From Branchiostoma lanceolatum (lineage: Eukaryota > Chordata > Leptocardii > Amphioxiformes > Branchiostomatidae): DNA of 64,000 bases. Shown here piece by piece: positions 46,001 to 57,700 of the stretch; position 1 is the stretch's first letter, and each line of letters opens with the position of its first letter. Where the stretch lies: NCBI RefSeq assembly GCF_035083965.1, contig NC_089724.1, positions 34,352,722-34,416,721 of the forward strand, given 5' to 3'. The notes under the pieces were generated by a model that was given only the letters and a program-made list of their open reading frames with translations, had not been told where the DNA came from and ran no database searches. A program made the translations under genes and the position numbers.

Positions 46001-46236
46001 GTAAAGGTTTATAATCACACTCTTGGTGTTTGCTGCGGTACGATGATTAAAGCCATAGATGATTTTTGTTGGCAATAGTCTTTTAACTTCATCTAAATCA
46101 ATTTCAAAAGACAACATGATCTTATATCAATAACAGTAGAGAATACGATGCGGTAGGAAAATAATCATGTGATAGCAGTACAACGAGTTGCATGCACGTT
46201 ATGACATACTTTTGATGAGTATGTCCTCATACACAG

Positions 46237-46348
46237 GTACTGGTGCAATTGTACGAGCGCTCCCGGCTGGTCAGGCAGTCTGTGCCAGACCGACTATGAC
46301 GAATGCCTTTCAATGCCATGTCCGAGTAATTACACATGTATTGACCAG
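46237..46348 (+). CDS. Membrane protein, exon g (EGF-like modules)
   Basis: Acceptor 'catacacag', donor GTGAGA. It reads YWCNCTSAPGWSGSLCQTD, completing the first EGF-like domain (C-x-C...GWSGxxC), then YDECLSMPCPSNYTCIDQ, which opens a second (DEC...C...C). The spacing resembles calcium-binding EGF modules. Confidence 0.88.
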
Positions 46349-46520
46349 GTGAGAAAACAGGCTTATAACTGCAACACTCCGAAGCTGGATGTTATTGAGC
46401 ATTTCAAGTCGTATTGTTGAGAAGGTAATATCACAGGAACAAATATCTATAAATCATAATTACCATATTCAGAGGAGGCAAGGGCTTGTCGGATATATAT
46501 TACCTCCATCCCATAATTAG

Positions 46521-46663
46521 GTGAACGGTTACGTCTGTGAGTGCGGGAATCCCGGCTGGCCCTGCGCGGGATACTGGGAAGCTTGGCAGATCTGTTTGAT
46601 CGTGTTGGCTGCTGTGTTCCTGCTACTCCTGGTAATTGTCTTCTGGAAGTGGAAAAAAACCAG
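46521..46663 (+). CDS. Membrane protein, exon h (EGF end and transmembrane helix)
   Basis: Acceptor 'cccataattag', donor GTATTC. VNGYVCECGNPGWPCAGYW closes the EGF module. ICLIVLAAVFLLLLVIVFW is a single membrane-spanning helix, followed by the basic stop-transfer KWKKT. This fixes a type I topology. A degraded copy of this exon lies at 50690-50830. Confidence 0.9.
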
Positions 46664-46825
46664 GTATTCTTGGTTAAATATCATTATTGGTAACCCTGCA
46701 GGTGCGATGATTTTGTACAGCAAAGACCTCAATAATAGTCTCTTTCTACTATCATGTTTTACCAAGCATATCCAGTATAGTCTATGTACAAACCTTGCAC
46801 ACTTTTATCTTCATTACGTCTACAG

Positions 46826-46894
46826 TATCAAGAAGGCAGGTTCTATGTTCTTGGGAAGGTCAAGAGTGTCACCAGCGACAACTTTGATTCAAGT
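46826..46894 (+). CDS. Membrane protein, exon i (cytoplasmic tail)
   Basis: Using acceptor 'tacgtctacag' the exon reads SIKKAGSMFLGRSRVSPATT, then LIQV, with phase 2 out into the next exon. An internal acceptor at 46839 gives a protein-like alternative (FYVLGKVKSVTSDNFDSS), but its phase then hits a stop in exon j. Donor GTAAGT. Which acceptor is used needs transcript data. Confidence 0.6.
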
Positions 46895-47288
46895 GTAAGT
46901 AAATATCGCATTGAATGTTCATTTCGAATCTAAGCGTGAAAATCTAAGGGTGGAATTGCCATTGGCTTATACAGAATCTAAAAGATCAATGCTCATTACG
47001 GGTTTGATCGTAGACTTGTGTGAATTGTTACTTAGTAAAAAGTGATGTTGTTAACATTTATATTTTCTTAACATTTTACGACGCCGGTAACGATTTTGTT
47101 AGAGTACGTATCGTGCTTTGCATTTTTTTATAATAGCTTTTTATCAATCTTAAGTATATAAAAAATATTCCCGCAGAATTCAAGCGGAATTTAAGTTTCA
47201 ACATAAAGTATCATTAAACCTAAGAAAATTTAAGTCAATCTTTAGGAAGAACTCTTATGGACACGGCATTCCAGCCAGTAAATTTAAA

Positions 47289-47645
47289 TCAGACCATGTT
47301 GATTTGATTATATGGATGACATCAGCGCGCGCATAAATTTTCGTCCGTTTCCAAAATTGAAAAAAAAGGCCATACTGCAAATCAACAAAGCAGCTGCAAA
47401 ATTAGAAAATATAGGCTGTAGATTGCAAAAGAATATTTCGGAAAACGGATGTTAATATTGTAGAATACCAAAGTCAATTCCAAAGTCAAAGAAGAAGATA
47501 CTCTATGTGTTTAGTTTTGTTCATCCTTCCTGGCTACATAGACTTGAGGCAACTTTGTTTGCCAAATTTATTTTATTCGCACGCTCGCATCAGGTTTGGG
47601 GTTCCCAGATGATGTCATCGATATAATCAAATCAACATGGCCTCA
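47289..47645. mobile_element. MITE-like TIR element in the membrane-protein gene intron
   Basis: The left end 'ccatgttgatttgattatat' plus 'ggatgacatc' is inverted at the right as 'gatgtcatcgatataatc' plus 'aaatcaacatgg'. About 355 bp. The interior resembles 36000-36300. The words at 47315 also resemble the 'AGGCCACAG' family. Confidence 0.8.
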
Positions 47646-47726
47646 CCAGGAATACAAAATGCTGGTAGGAGATTGTTTATCTAGTTGTAATGATGTTTCT
47701 ACTTGGTTCTATATATCTTACATCAG

Positions 47727-47826
47727 GAACCCAGTTCATGGTGTAAGTGGTGGCGACAATGACGTCAAGCCATCTGAACCCGACTGTGTTACTGGGACGG
47801 GCAGGGCTGGACCCGTCTCGTGCAAG
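47727..47826 (+). CDS. Membrane protein, exon j (cytoplasmic tail)
   Basis: Acceptor 'atatcttacatcag', donor GTAAGA. After the split Val codon it reads NPVHGVSGGDNDVKPSEPDC, then VTGTGRAGPVSCK. Phase 0 out. Cytoplasmic; no known motif recognised. Confidence 0.75.
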
Positions 47827-47939
47827 GTAAGACTCGGGCTACTGAATGATCTCCACCGTCGGTAAAAGAGAAATTTTAATATGCGGGAAATTTAAGTTTA
47901 TGTATTGAAATAGGTAATGAGAAACATCTCATATTTCAG

Positions 47940-48119
47940 GTACGCAGCGCTTGGGATGATGACGACTCTTCGGATCGACGGGCTGCCGCCTTGCTGAACT
48001 GGGAGTGGAGCCCTAAGAGCAGTGCCGAAACACGTGACCGTCCCATGGGTGTGCTGGCTTGTGCTGTCACTGAGCTGAGGCCGCTGCGAGGGACGCCTGT
48101 TAAGAAGACCGAACCCTGA
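47940..48119 (+). CDS. Membrane protein, terminal exon k
   Basis: Acceptor 'ctcatatttcag'. It reads VRSAWDDDDSSDRRAAALLN, then WEWSPKSSAETRDRPMGVLA, then CAVTELRPLRGTPVKKTEP and TGA (48117-48119). This closes the open frame that begins at 39691. Confidence 0.85.
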   Translation, partial: VRSAWDDDDSSDRRAAALLNWEWSPKSSAETRDRPMGVLACAVTELRPLRGTPVKKTEP

Positions 48120-48246
48120 ACGAGAGAATGGCCATCATACCTATTCGGATTTTGACTTGACAAAGGCGCTTGTAGGCATTTGCTTCAGCCAATAGTGTAA
48201 CTGTTGAATTTTTGGGCTGATTTTTGTCAGATAATTTCCTGAATGT

Positions 48247-48252
48247 AATAAA
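48247..48252 (+). terminator. Probable polyadenylation signal AATAAA
   Basis: AATAAA lies 128 bp after the stop codon of the membrane-protein gene, a normal distance for a short 3' UTR. Confidence 0.6.
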
Positions 48253-49474
48253 GTATGTTATTTCGCAATAATTCTTAAACCGAACCAAAATTTACGTTTA
48301 GATAAACAGCAGGAACGTCTGATGCTGTATGTTAATGTACGATTTTCTCCCGAGTATAATGCAATGTAATGTCTCATTAATATAATACATATCAACATTC
48401 ATTCATTACATAAATTTACCTTTTTCATTACAATAACCCTACCTTAATCATGACAATTGGTTTTGAATTAATTCTTCTTTTTGTTGTTTGTTTTTTCCGC
48501 TTTGCGAGCAAATAAAAATGCTAAAGCAGCAAACATGTTTCTACAGAGTTGTCTTTTACGATATATGCAGAGAGCCCTACAAATATTACTGGGGAGCTTG
48601 TGAATAGTACTTACATTCAATGACGTGCTTCATTAATCAAAGTTATCATAAGAGATCAGAAAATGAAAACAACACCTGAAAACTCTTCAATGACTTGTCT
48701 TCGTTTTTATCAATGCCTGGATGAGCACTACACGTTATTCATAATGGACATGTTTTCAATTCTCTACCTCTACGTTAGCCTGATTGAATCAAGTTATAGT
48801 GGCCAACCCATCAACTGGCCCCGGGGGGGGGGGGGCATTAACGCCCCGGACAGTGGAAATTCGTTACACAGTGTACCTCTACGTGATTGAAATTAATTCA
48901 TAATCCGAAATGGGGGACGACGTATTTTGTTCAGAATTTGTTCCTCAAATTTCCTACTTGAGACATGCGTGTGTGAGTTTTGGATAGTATCATAAACCAT
49001 ATATTTTTTAAAGTCACCATTTTCCTAGCAGTTAATTACAAAACGTTGCTTCAGGACGTTATAACTAAAATACGACATCTAGTAATTGAATAGTATCACT
49101 TGCCCATGTCTTCAGGAGAAAGAAGTGTAGGTTAGCGGTGTTATAGGAAAACGAATTGATGACATCGATCAGGGCGCGTATTTCTAAAAAAAAAGATTCT
49201 TTCATTTCGGAGATGGTCCGCATAGTTAGAAAATACCAAAAATCAGTGTCACTTTCCACAGGTGCACTTATTGTATACAGGATTCAAATACTTGTTGACC
49301 GTAAGACCTATTATCTTTTCTGTGAAAAATATACTTTTTGTTTTGCTTTTTATTGGCATATCTTCTTTTTGTCGCTCTCGCATGAAATTTGGAGTCTGCA
49401 TGCCTTGGGTGATTTCCTTACTTGCAGCCTTAAAAGATGATACCGATGTTTGACAAACTCACACCGAGCCATTC
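48253..49474. other. No gene recognised; G-run
   Basis: A 14-base G run at 48824-48837 ('ccccgggggggggggggg') is the only standout. Short frames without splice context. Confidence 0.45.
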
Positions 49475-49752
49475 ATGTGACCAGGGCGTCTTAAAATGGC
49501 ACATAGGGGTGGCGCCCATCTCCATATGTATACCCCTTGGGCGACACAAATTTGGGCAAGTCACTAAAGCAGGGGCCTGTCCGCTGGTAGTGATGTGTGT
49601 GTTTAACTTATATACTTTTCCCCAAATGCTGAGTGCTAAGCAGAGAGCGTGGTATGTACCATCCTTTAAGTCTTTGGTATGACCCCGCCTGGGATCAAAC
49701 TCATGACCTACCGTGTGCTAGGCGAACACTCTACTAACTAGGCCATTGTACC
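49475..49752 (-). repeat. tRNA-Ala-like SINE, family 2, minus copy
   Basis: On the minus strand 'atggcctagttagtagagtg' (A box), 'gttcgcctagcacacgg' (an anticodon-arm-like segment with AGC) and 'gagtttgatcccaggcg' (B box) are followed by the tail words 'tagcactcagcatttgg' and 'gggcgccacccctatg' shared with 25005-25240. The stems do not pair well enough for a working tRNA. Confidence 0.78.
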
Positions 49753-50689
49753 GGAAATACCGAGCCATACCCTTCTAGTAAATATGGGGTAGCTCTCCTT
49801 AAACAGCAGACCTTACGATTAAAGAACATCTTGTAGTTGCAAATAAGACCTGTTAGTGATCAAAGTCAGGGACCAGAAAGTAGATCGTTGTACTCAAGCG
49901 ACTTTATCTATTTTGACACCAATTGACAGCCATTTCAAAAGTTTGAAAAATGGTTTCATTGCTCCTAAAAACGTATTTTACCGAAGCGTAATTCCTTTTC
50001 TACCCGTTCCATTTTCTATTGACTGTAATCTTTAACGTTAAATCACTGTTAGTGCTGATCATTAAAATCTTTATTGAGTGTGCCACTTGGCATCTACATT
50101 CATTGTGCTCACATAATATACATGGGATAAGACAGTTGTCATATTTTAAGATCTACAGAACGTATAAGAATCTTACGCTGATATGTTGGTTTATTGGTCA
50201 TTATTGCACTCTTGAATTGTAGACAGATAAGGAGAGATTCGTCTGATGATTCCAGCTACCTGGCATTGGCAGTAAAAAGAGATCTTACGATTCTCTATTT
50301 GTACTTTAGACATTGAATATGATTCTAAACAATCCATTGAGCATTTTGTCATTTGCTTAGTGTCATAATGAGAGAATGATGGGGATGTTTTACCTTTGGA
50401 AAATTTACCGCAATGATATAGCCCCAGCGTGATAAAGGACCACCGTAATGAGACGCTGTATATCAGTTACCTTGTTCGCCAGTATGATTGAAGCCATTTC
50501 TTTTTCCCCGTGCCTGTGTTTGCTTGCTTGTTTGTTTGTTTGTTTGTTTGTGGACAGAAAAACTTAACAAGTTGTGACTGGATCAAAAAGCTATGTGAAG
50601 GTGAAAAAGATAAACATATTTCATCATTACTCTCCAGACGGATTCTTTAATATTCTTTCGCAGCATAACTTCTAGTTTTTGAATCGCGT
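49753..50689. other. No gene recognised; (TTTG)n
   Basis: The microsatellite 'tgcttgcttgtttgtttg...' lies at about 50519-50551. Nothing else I can support. Confidence 0.45.
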
Positions 50690-50830
50690 GATTTGGACAT
50701 GCACTGCTCAAGCCTTTCAGTGGCTGTGCGGGGTACAGTGCCTGGCAGATCTGTTTGATCGTGTTAGCACTTGCAAACGTGCCTGACAATAGTATTCCGC
50801 AGGAATTGGAAGAGGTCCTGGTATTCATGT
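50690..50830 (+). pseudogene. Degraded duplicate of the transmembrane exon (exon h)
   Basis: 'gtggctgtgcggggtacagtgcctggcagatctgtttgatcgtgttagc' (read in pieces: 'gcggggtacagtgcctgg', 'cagatctgtttgatcgtgtt') aligns with exon h at 46555-46610 ('gcgggatactgggaagcttgg', 'cagatctgtttgatcgtgtt'). The frame and the hydrophobic stretch are broken soon after. A relic of a local duplication, about 4 kb downstream of the source. Confidence 0.7.
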
Positions 50831-52697
50831 TATGAATTATCAGTCAGCTTTGTTGGATATGAATTGCAACTTTATCCAGTATTCACGGTTTACGATTTAC
50901 AAAAATGTCGCGTGGTGGCGCTTTTTGTGCATTTTAAGTATAGAGAAAGCAGATCTGAGAAATGTTGGTCCTAAATCTCTAGCGGTGAATCGAAGGAACG
51001 TCACACGGGAAGGGTGTCTTCGACCTTATTTGAAACCCTTTATCGTGATATTCAGATTCCTTTTGAACAATTAAAGACTTTATTGAATTTGTAAGTTCTT
51101 CTTAAATGCCAGGCGTTCGACATGTATTATCAAAACATTGTAACAGGAACCAGCCACAAGATAACGTTTTTAACAACAGCCATGTTAATTTTTTCTGTTG
51201 ACATATAAAGACAACTGAATGTTGGCGCCTGCGTTGGAATCGATGGCTCATGTCACAATTTGGTCACCGAAACAGTAACGCTATTTTTGTCGATTTCTCC
51301 ATGTGGATCATAAGGGCTTCAGGTAAAATTCATACCGTATCTTTTTTTACTCCCGCACACTTATAAAATTGGTTTTAAAAATATACAAACGATTATCGAT
51401 GTAGGTCTGTAATTATTAGTATGCTTGTCATTTTTCTGCTTCGATTTCACTATTTATTTCTCTAGGATTTCTGTATTATTATGTATCTATTATATTTGCT
51501 ATTCCTGAGTCGCCAGCTTCTTTTGGAAAATCTTTAGATACTGTTTAAAAAAGAGGGGTCTGCGATAATTACAATTTCTAGACATATGCATATAATCAAA
51601 TGTATACATTCAGTCGGCCAACGGTTATGCATGCATTTGTATACGTGGTAACGGTACGAGAATGCATCCTGTACTTTTGAAGATATACTTAGAGCTATAA
51701 GGGATATGAAGAGATGTAGGAAGAGTCACGGACATCCGTGCAAAAAACGACCCCGGCAGGAGTACATACAATATCCGGTGTCGCGCCTAATGTTTGCTCC
51801 GACAAATTTATTTTCTGTGGGGTCGTGTGCGTTAATGTTACGGCAGTGTTAGGGCTAGGTTTATGGCTATTCAAAGTCAATTTGTCACTGGAACCTAAGT
51901 CCACCTTTTTAGTATATATATAAGCCCCATAAAGTACCGAGTAACTGTCACTAGAAACCCCATGAAGTGGCCGGGTAAATAATTGGTAGGGGCAAACATC
52001 TGCCTCAACACTGGTACATGCCACGTAATGTTTGGCATATGTAAAGACATTATACGGTGAGGTTTTTGTTGTCCTGAAACAACATGGGTAAGTGTGCTTT
52101 AAAATGTCTCAGGCTGTAACGTTGTTATTTTCCTATATCAGGACAAGTTATCTCACCAGTTGTTTATCTTTGGGATGTTTGATTTAAATTCGAAGCACCT
52201 TAAAAAGTCGACTTATAACTTACAAGTTTCTTTGTGCTCAAGGACTATTTCCCTTTGCAGAAATCCATGTGTTGGTGGGGGTCGGTCCGTTCCTGAGAGT
52301 TTCTTTTATGTAGTAGACATAAAAATTAACCTATCCTTCATATGTTTTAAACTTAGAAATAGTGTGGCAAGTACCCCACGACATTTGTGTAGCAAAACCT
52401 ATGTAATGTTTATGCCATTTTTTACAAACGTATACAAAACAGAAAGGGCAGGATGTGACCAGGGCGAGGCTTATCTTTACTTTACACTTATTTTCGTTTG
52501 AACTAACGCTGAACAGTTTATCAAATCTGCAAGAAAATGTTTCTCGACATGTATATTCGTGGGTTTATCAATGGTCATATTGACGGGGTAGTGAGGGTGT
52601 AGAATCCGTCGAAGCTAATGAAGTAAAAAAAAAACGAAAGTGTAAGCCAACACGGATGTGAATTACTTTAGGCCTTCATTTCTTGTTTATTTTACTA
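50831..52697. other. No gene recognised
   Basis: AT-rich intergenic sequence. Short open frames lack start context, splice sites or similarity. An AATAAA-like region and palindromic 'tatatata' words occur near 51911, but I assign nothing. Confidence 0.45.
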
Positions 52698-53994
52698 AGG
52701 CCACAGCAAATAAATTTTATGGATGACATCCTCCGCGGACTCCAAAATTAATGAGATAGGGCGAAAAAAAAACAAGCCGGGGCAAAAAAAACAAGATTCC
52801 AATATTTTCAAATTTTGAGATCATAATTCTTGATAAGGCCACAGCAAATAAATTTTATGGATGACATCCTCCGCGGACTTCAAAATTAATGAGATAGGGC
52901 GAAAAAAAAACAAGCCGGGGCAAAAAAAACAAGATTCCAATACATGTATTTTCAAATTTTGAGATCATAATTCTTGATAAACAAGAATTGAGGTGACAAA
53001 ATATGATATCATGACCAACAGGTCTTTTAGTCCTGTATTCATTCATATATAATATAAAACCTCCTGGATTCAGCAGTAAACATGTCCTTGTAGATGTGTA
53101 TACATCTCAATAGACTTACTACAACAAATGCAGAAAAGAACTTGTTGTACCATCATCTGAAGCAACTACACTGGCTTTTCATATGCGATGAAACACCTTG
53201 TGTATACAGCTCAATTAACTAGACCCCACCCCCATTATTTATATAAAGTCCTTGCTAGAGCAAATGCAGAAAACAGCTTGTTATTATACCATCATGGGCA
53301 GGAACTACACTAGTTATTCATATGCAAGGAAACACCTTAGACTGTCAACGTTTACGACATATTTGCCAATTTTTGGCATGTCGACCTCCGTCGGAGGGCA
53401 ATGAAATTTCTTGTTTTTTATTTCGAAATCAGGCGAAAATTAATGAGCGCGCTGATGTCATCCATAAAAATTACTTGCTGTGGCCTAAACAAGAATTGAG
53501 GTGACAAAATATGATATCATGACCAACAGGTCTTTTAGTCCTGTATTCATTCATATATAATATAAAACCTCCTGGATTCAGCAGTAAACATGTCCTTGTA
53601 GATGTGTATACATCTCAATAGACTTACTACAACAAATGCAGAAAAGAACTTGTTGTACCATCATCTGAAGCAACTACACTGGCTTTTCATATGCGATGAA
53701 ACACCTTGTGTATACAGCTCAATTAACTAGACCCCACCCCCATTATTTATATAAAGTCCTTGCTAGAGCAAATGCAGAAAACAGCTTGTTATTATACCAT
53801 CATGGGCAGGAACTACACTAGTTATTCATATGCAAGGAAACACCTTAGACTGTCAACGTTTACGACATATTTGCCAATTTTTGGCATGTCGACCTCCGTC
53901 GGAGGGCAATGAAATTTCTTGTTTTTTAGTTCGAAATCAGGCGAAAATTAATGAGCGCGCTGATGTCATCCATAAAAATTACTTGCTGTGGCCT
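52698..53994. mobile_element. 'AGGCCACAG' TIR transposon with internal tandem duplications
   Basis: The left end 'aggccacagcaaataaattt' plus 'tatggatgacatcc' is inverted at the right as 'gatgtcatccataaaaat' plus 'tacttgctgtggcct'. The left 138 bp are present twice (52698 and 52836), and the 508 bp body with its right end is present twice (52979 and 53487), nearly identical. No transposase. The right end stops only 30 bp before the hydroxylase start codon. Fragments of the family lie at 3815, 17062 and perhaps 47313. Confidence 0.85.
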
Positions 53995-54023
53995 AACGTA
54001 TATTTGCTTTGGATGCAGATGTG

Positions 54024-54090
54024 ATGAACGTTTTCCTGCTTTTTCTGTTGGTACCCCTGCGCGTCCGGCTGGTGTCTGCAAATGCCAAAG
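54024..54090 (+). CDS. P3H: Prolyl 3-hydroxylase-like protein, exon 1 (signal peptide)
   Basis: ATG at 54024-54026. MNVFLLFLLVPLRVRLVSAN is a signal peptide with a hydrophobic core and an SAN-A type cleavage region, as required for an ER-lumen enzyme. The donor is GTAAAA after AAAG, phase 1; the leftover G plus CT of exon 2 gives Ala. An upstream ATG immediately followed by TGA (54019-54024) overlaps the start by one base. An acceptor-like 'ttgctttggatgcag' ends at 54018, so an upstream untranslated exon is possible. Assignment to the catalytic exons rests on strand, phase and proximity. Confidence 0.6.
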
Positions 54091-54239
54091 GTAAAAGATA
54101 GGAATTTATTTTCCCTGCGATTTTCTAAAGAGAGAGAGATTTTCGATACGATACTATAGATATCGATTATGCATATAGTGACATCGTTTGCGTAATGATG
54201 AGAAAATACTGTAATTCCAAAGTGGTAAATGACGGTTAA

Positions 54240-54345
54240 ATAACATCGTTGGAATATTTAAGTTAATTTGAAAATGAAGGTCATCAAACATAAACTATGC
54301 AAATCAGGGCCTTATCTGCATAATGGTGAGAAATACTAGAATGAA
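54240..54345 (+). repeat. Fragment of the ATGCAAAT-rich repeat
   Basis: 'aactatgcaaatcagggcc' followed by 'ttatctgcataatg' shows the paired Oct-like words of the 28101/62381 family. It lies in intron 1 of the hydroxylase gene. Confidence 0.5.
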
Positions 54346-54497
54346 TGTCTTTGCTAAAATTGAACTTTGTCCGACTTGTTTTATTTGGGAAGACAAGGTC
54401 GTAAACTTATAGAGCAATGACGTTATTTGAATGATTGATAAAAAACCTTTATGATACGTCATTTATAACGGTTGATATTATTTCGCGAAGGAACTCA

Positions 54498-54730
54498 AGT
54501 TACCTTCACCGAGAAGGTTATGTTTAGCCCAGCATTTGTATGTCTGTCTGTCTGTCTGTCTGTGTCTGTCAACAGGATAGCTCGAATGCCAGAATGGATT
54601 GCCGTCATGCTTTGCAGGTGAGTAGTTATTGGTGAGACCTAAAACAATTAGACTTTGGGCGCCCTAGCGTCTTTTTATGGTTCTGCAGCGGAATTTCTTG
54701 TTTTGATATCTCGTGTTCTGGACATGCTAT
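54498..54730 (-). repeat. TACCTTCGCC repeat, left part, split by the CACTG transposon
   Basis: It begins 'gttaccttcaccgagaagg' and includes a (GTCT)n run at 54539-54570. It matches 62381-62604 up to 'tctggacatgctat', where copy B is inserted. The repeat resumes at 58240 ('ggtcttgatttttgagcgg', against 'ggaacttaattttgagtgg' at 62605). Confidence 0.85.
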
Positions 54731-57700
54731 CACTGCACGAAATGGCCTCGTTTCCCGGCGTATACGTACCGGTATTTTTCTGTATTTTTGTCGGATACTG
54801 ACGGATACTGACGGATACAGGCGGATTCGTGTAAGGTATCCGACTATTTCCTCACCGGTATATGGAATATTTCCGGAAGAATCCGAAAGTAAGGTATTTT
54901 CGACGAATACGGAGCCGTACACTGCACGGAAATGCCACCGATCCTGACGGATACGAACAGGAATTTTTCTGTATTTTTGGCGGATACTGACGGATACAGG
55001 CGGATCCAACCTGACGGATCCGACTAAATGCGCACTGGGATATGGAATATTTTCGGAAGAATCCGAAAGTAAGGTATTTTCGACGAATACGGAGCCGTAC
55101 ACTGTACGGAAATGCCACAGATCCTGACGGATGCGTACAGGGATTTTTCTGTATTTTTGGCGGATACTGACGAATTCAACCTAACGGATCCGAAAATTTC
55201 CGCACCGGGATCGGGAATATTTCCGGAGGAATCCGAAAATGAGGTATTTTCGACGGATACGGAGCCGTACACTGTACGGAAATGCCAGAGATCCTAACGG
55301 ATACGTACAGGAAGTTTTCTGTATTTTTTAAAAGAAAATGGCGGATACTGACGGATACAAGCGGACTGTGATCCGGAACCTCAGATCCGGAGGAATACAA
55401 AAATAGGAATTTTCGACGGATATGGGGCCGTACATTGCACGAAATTGCCCAAGATCCTGACAGATACGTACAGTATGTATTTGCCACGGATACAGACTGA
55501 TCCAACATACAGACTTTCTACAATCTTTGACATATTGTGACTCTGAATATGTTTGTATTTGCCACGAATATGTACAAATCAAACACACAACGTTTGATAG
55601 AATGGTTGATTATTCATAAATACGCGTGCATTCTTAATTTAACGATACCCAAAACATTATTATTCAATGACAGGAAGTTTTGGGAAAGCCTGAATGTAAC
55701 ATTATTTCATATTTCAACATATATGCATTTCTAAGTTCAAAAACTATCAAATACAATACGGAAGTTCTATGTGGCTAAATAATTAATTTCGTTTAATACA
55801 GGCCGAGGGACATCCACATACTCAAAGCACCTCTGCATATGCAGGTTAATGTAAGCACAATTGTTACAAAATGTATTACAATTAACAACCATCACATCAT
55901 GGTGGTAATATTTACTGCCGTATAGTGCACTTGGACCAAAAATTTCTACATGTTCTACATATTCTACTAAAGTAATGAAAGCCTTATTTGTTGCCAGTTC
56001 TTCGTCTAAAAGATATCAGATACAAATATTTTCAAATACAGAGGTTGAAAATAGAAACTTCAAAGTAACATTATACTGTCTGAAAAACTCCCATGATGAC
56101 ACGCCACATTTTACACGTAAGTAGTATATGCCGTGGAACTGCATGTGTATAATCGCCCTCTCCCCATTCTCTGACTACATCTGAGTTCACTTCTTCCATG
56201 CACTCTTGGTAAGGTACAGGCAAGGCTGATTTCTTCTGTATCTAGCATGTTGGACTCAGCTTGGAGTTCATCTTGTGATGAACCAGTTCCTAAATGATAA
56301 AACCAAATGATAAATAAATATCAATTCACATACTTAGTATTTAAGTAACATGTCACATGATTTTGACATAACTGTGATCAAGGAGGTTATATAGACTATA
56401 TAACCTCCTTGCTGTGATGGGTTTCGTTTCATCACAGCAGCTAACAAAAAACAAGGGACAATGGGTATCCATCATGCCTGTCTCAGCTAACATTGAAGTG
56501 TACCGATGATGGACTTAAGCCTTACCGAAGGAGCCTGAGGTACTCTGAGCATCTGACAGCTGATTGCTTTGTTCCAAGCCAAGCTAAGGTCCTCACAACA
56601 TGTGCTGCATTTGTGAAGGAAGTATCTGCCGATGCTGTATAGGATATATATATATAAAGGGAAACAATGACAAATATTAAACATATCACATAATCACATT
56701 TGTAAAAAATGAATCTGGCATCGTTTAATTGAATACGTCAAACTTACATTCATAACTTGAATATGATATTGATCAAACATGTACAGCTATAACTGAATGC
56801 AATAATCACTGAAACACACTACTACCTCCACATAAGTTCCAGCTCACTATCCACAAACTGTGGGACCTTTGTGGGACAAATACTTATGACATTCTCTTCC
56901 GTTACAGGATATCTTTAATTATCTTTCCCTCAACCGCTTGCTATGTTGTATCTGAAACGTTAACCAGACACAAATGTCTGTTGACCATTGGCAAGAACGA
57001 ACAAATTGAAAGCTATAAATTTCCTAGATCCTAACGGTGTAGAAGTGCAGGTCGACTGGACAATTCTTAATGTCATGCAAATGCGATGATATGTCAAGCC
57101 ACAATAGGAGGATAACTGACGTTCAAACTAGTTAGAAACAGGAATTTTCCAATTTGTACTTACCAAAGGGTAGTCCCTCTAAATGATGAATCGACTCCCT
57201 ACCAACTTTACAAGGGGGAGGGGGGCGACGAATATTGCATGCACGAAGAAGACTACTTCGCAATGCCGCGCGTTTGAGTTTACACCGAATCCCCTTCGAC
57301 TCTCAAGTCACTAAAAATCACTGGTCGACCATGGTAGACTCTGACGATGCCATGTTAAGCACAGAGAGTGATGAAACGCCGTTCTTGTCTCCGTGCTGTT
57401 CACCGACAAAACCGTTTCTCGCGCCTGACGCCATGACACGCAGTGTCTTGTGGGAGATTGGACACGAATCCGTATTCCGGATACGTCAGGATTTGTCGGA
57501 ATTGTTGGATCGGATCCAATCGGAAACGTTCGTATCTGCTATGATGCACGATTGCGGATCTGCTGGATTTTTCAGGATCTGAGATCATGCCGTGCAGTGT
57601 GTATTTGTAAGTTAGGATCCGAAGCAACTACCGACAAACAAACAATCCGATTATCTCTGCCATATTGACAAATATCTGAAAACGAAGGATCCGCGCAAAT

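Noticed and set aside
45537-46004. Second open frame overlapping exon e of the membrane protein
   Set aside because: It overlaps the better supported frame, which ends in the NFTG motif and splices in phase to 45832; this frame runs through the intron.
49681-49745. tRNA-Ala(AGC)-like gene on the minus strand
   Set aside because: A and B boxes are present but the acceptor and anticodon stems do not pair properly, and a SINE tail shared with 25005-25240 follows.
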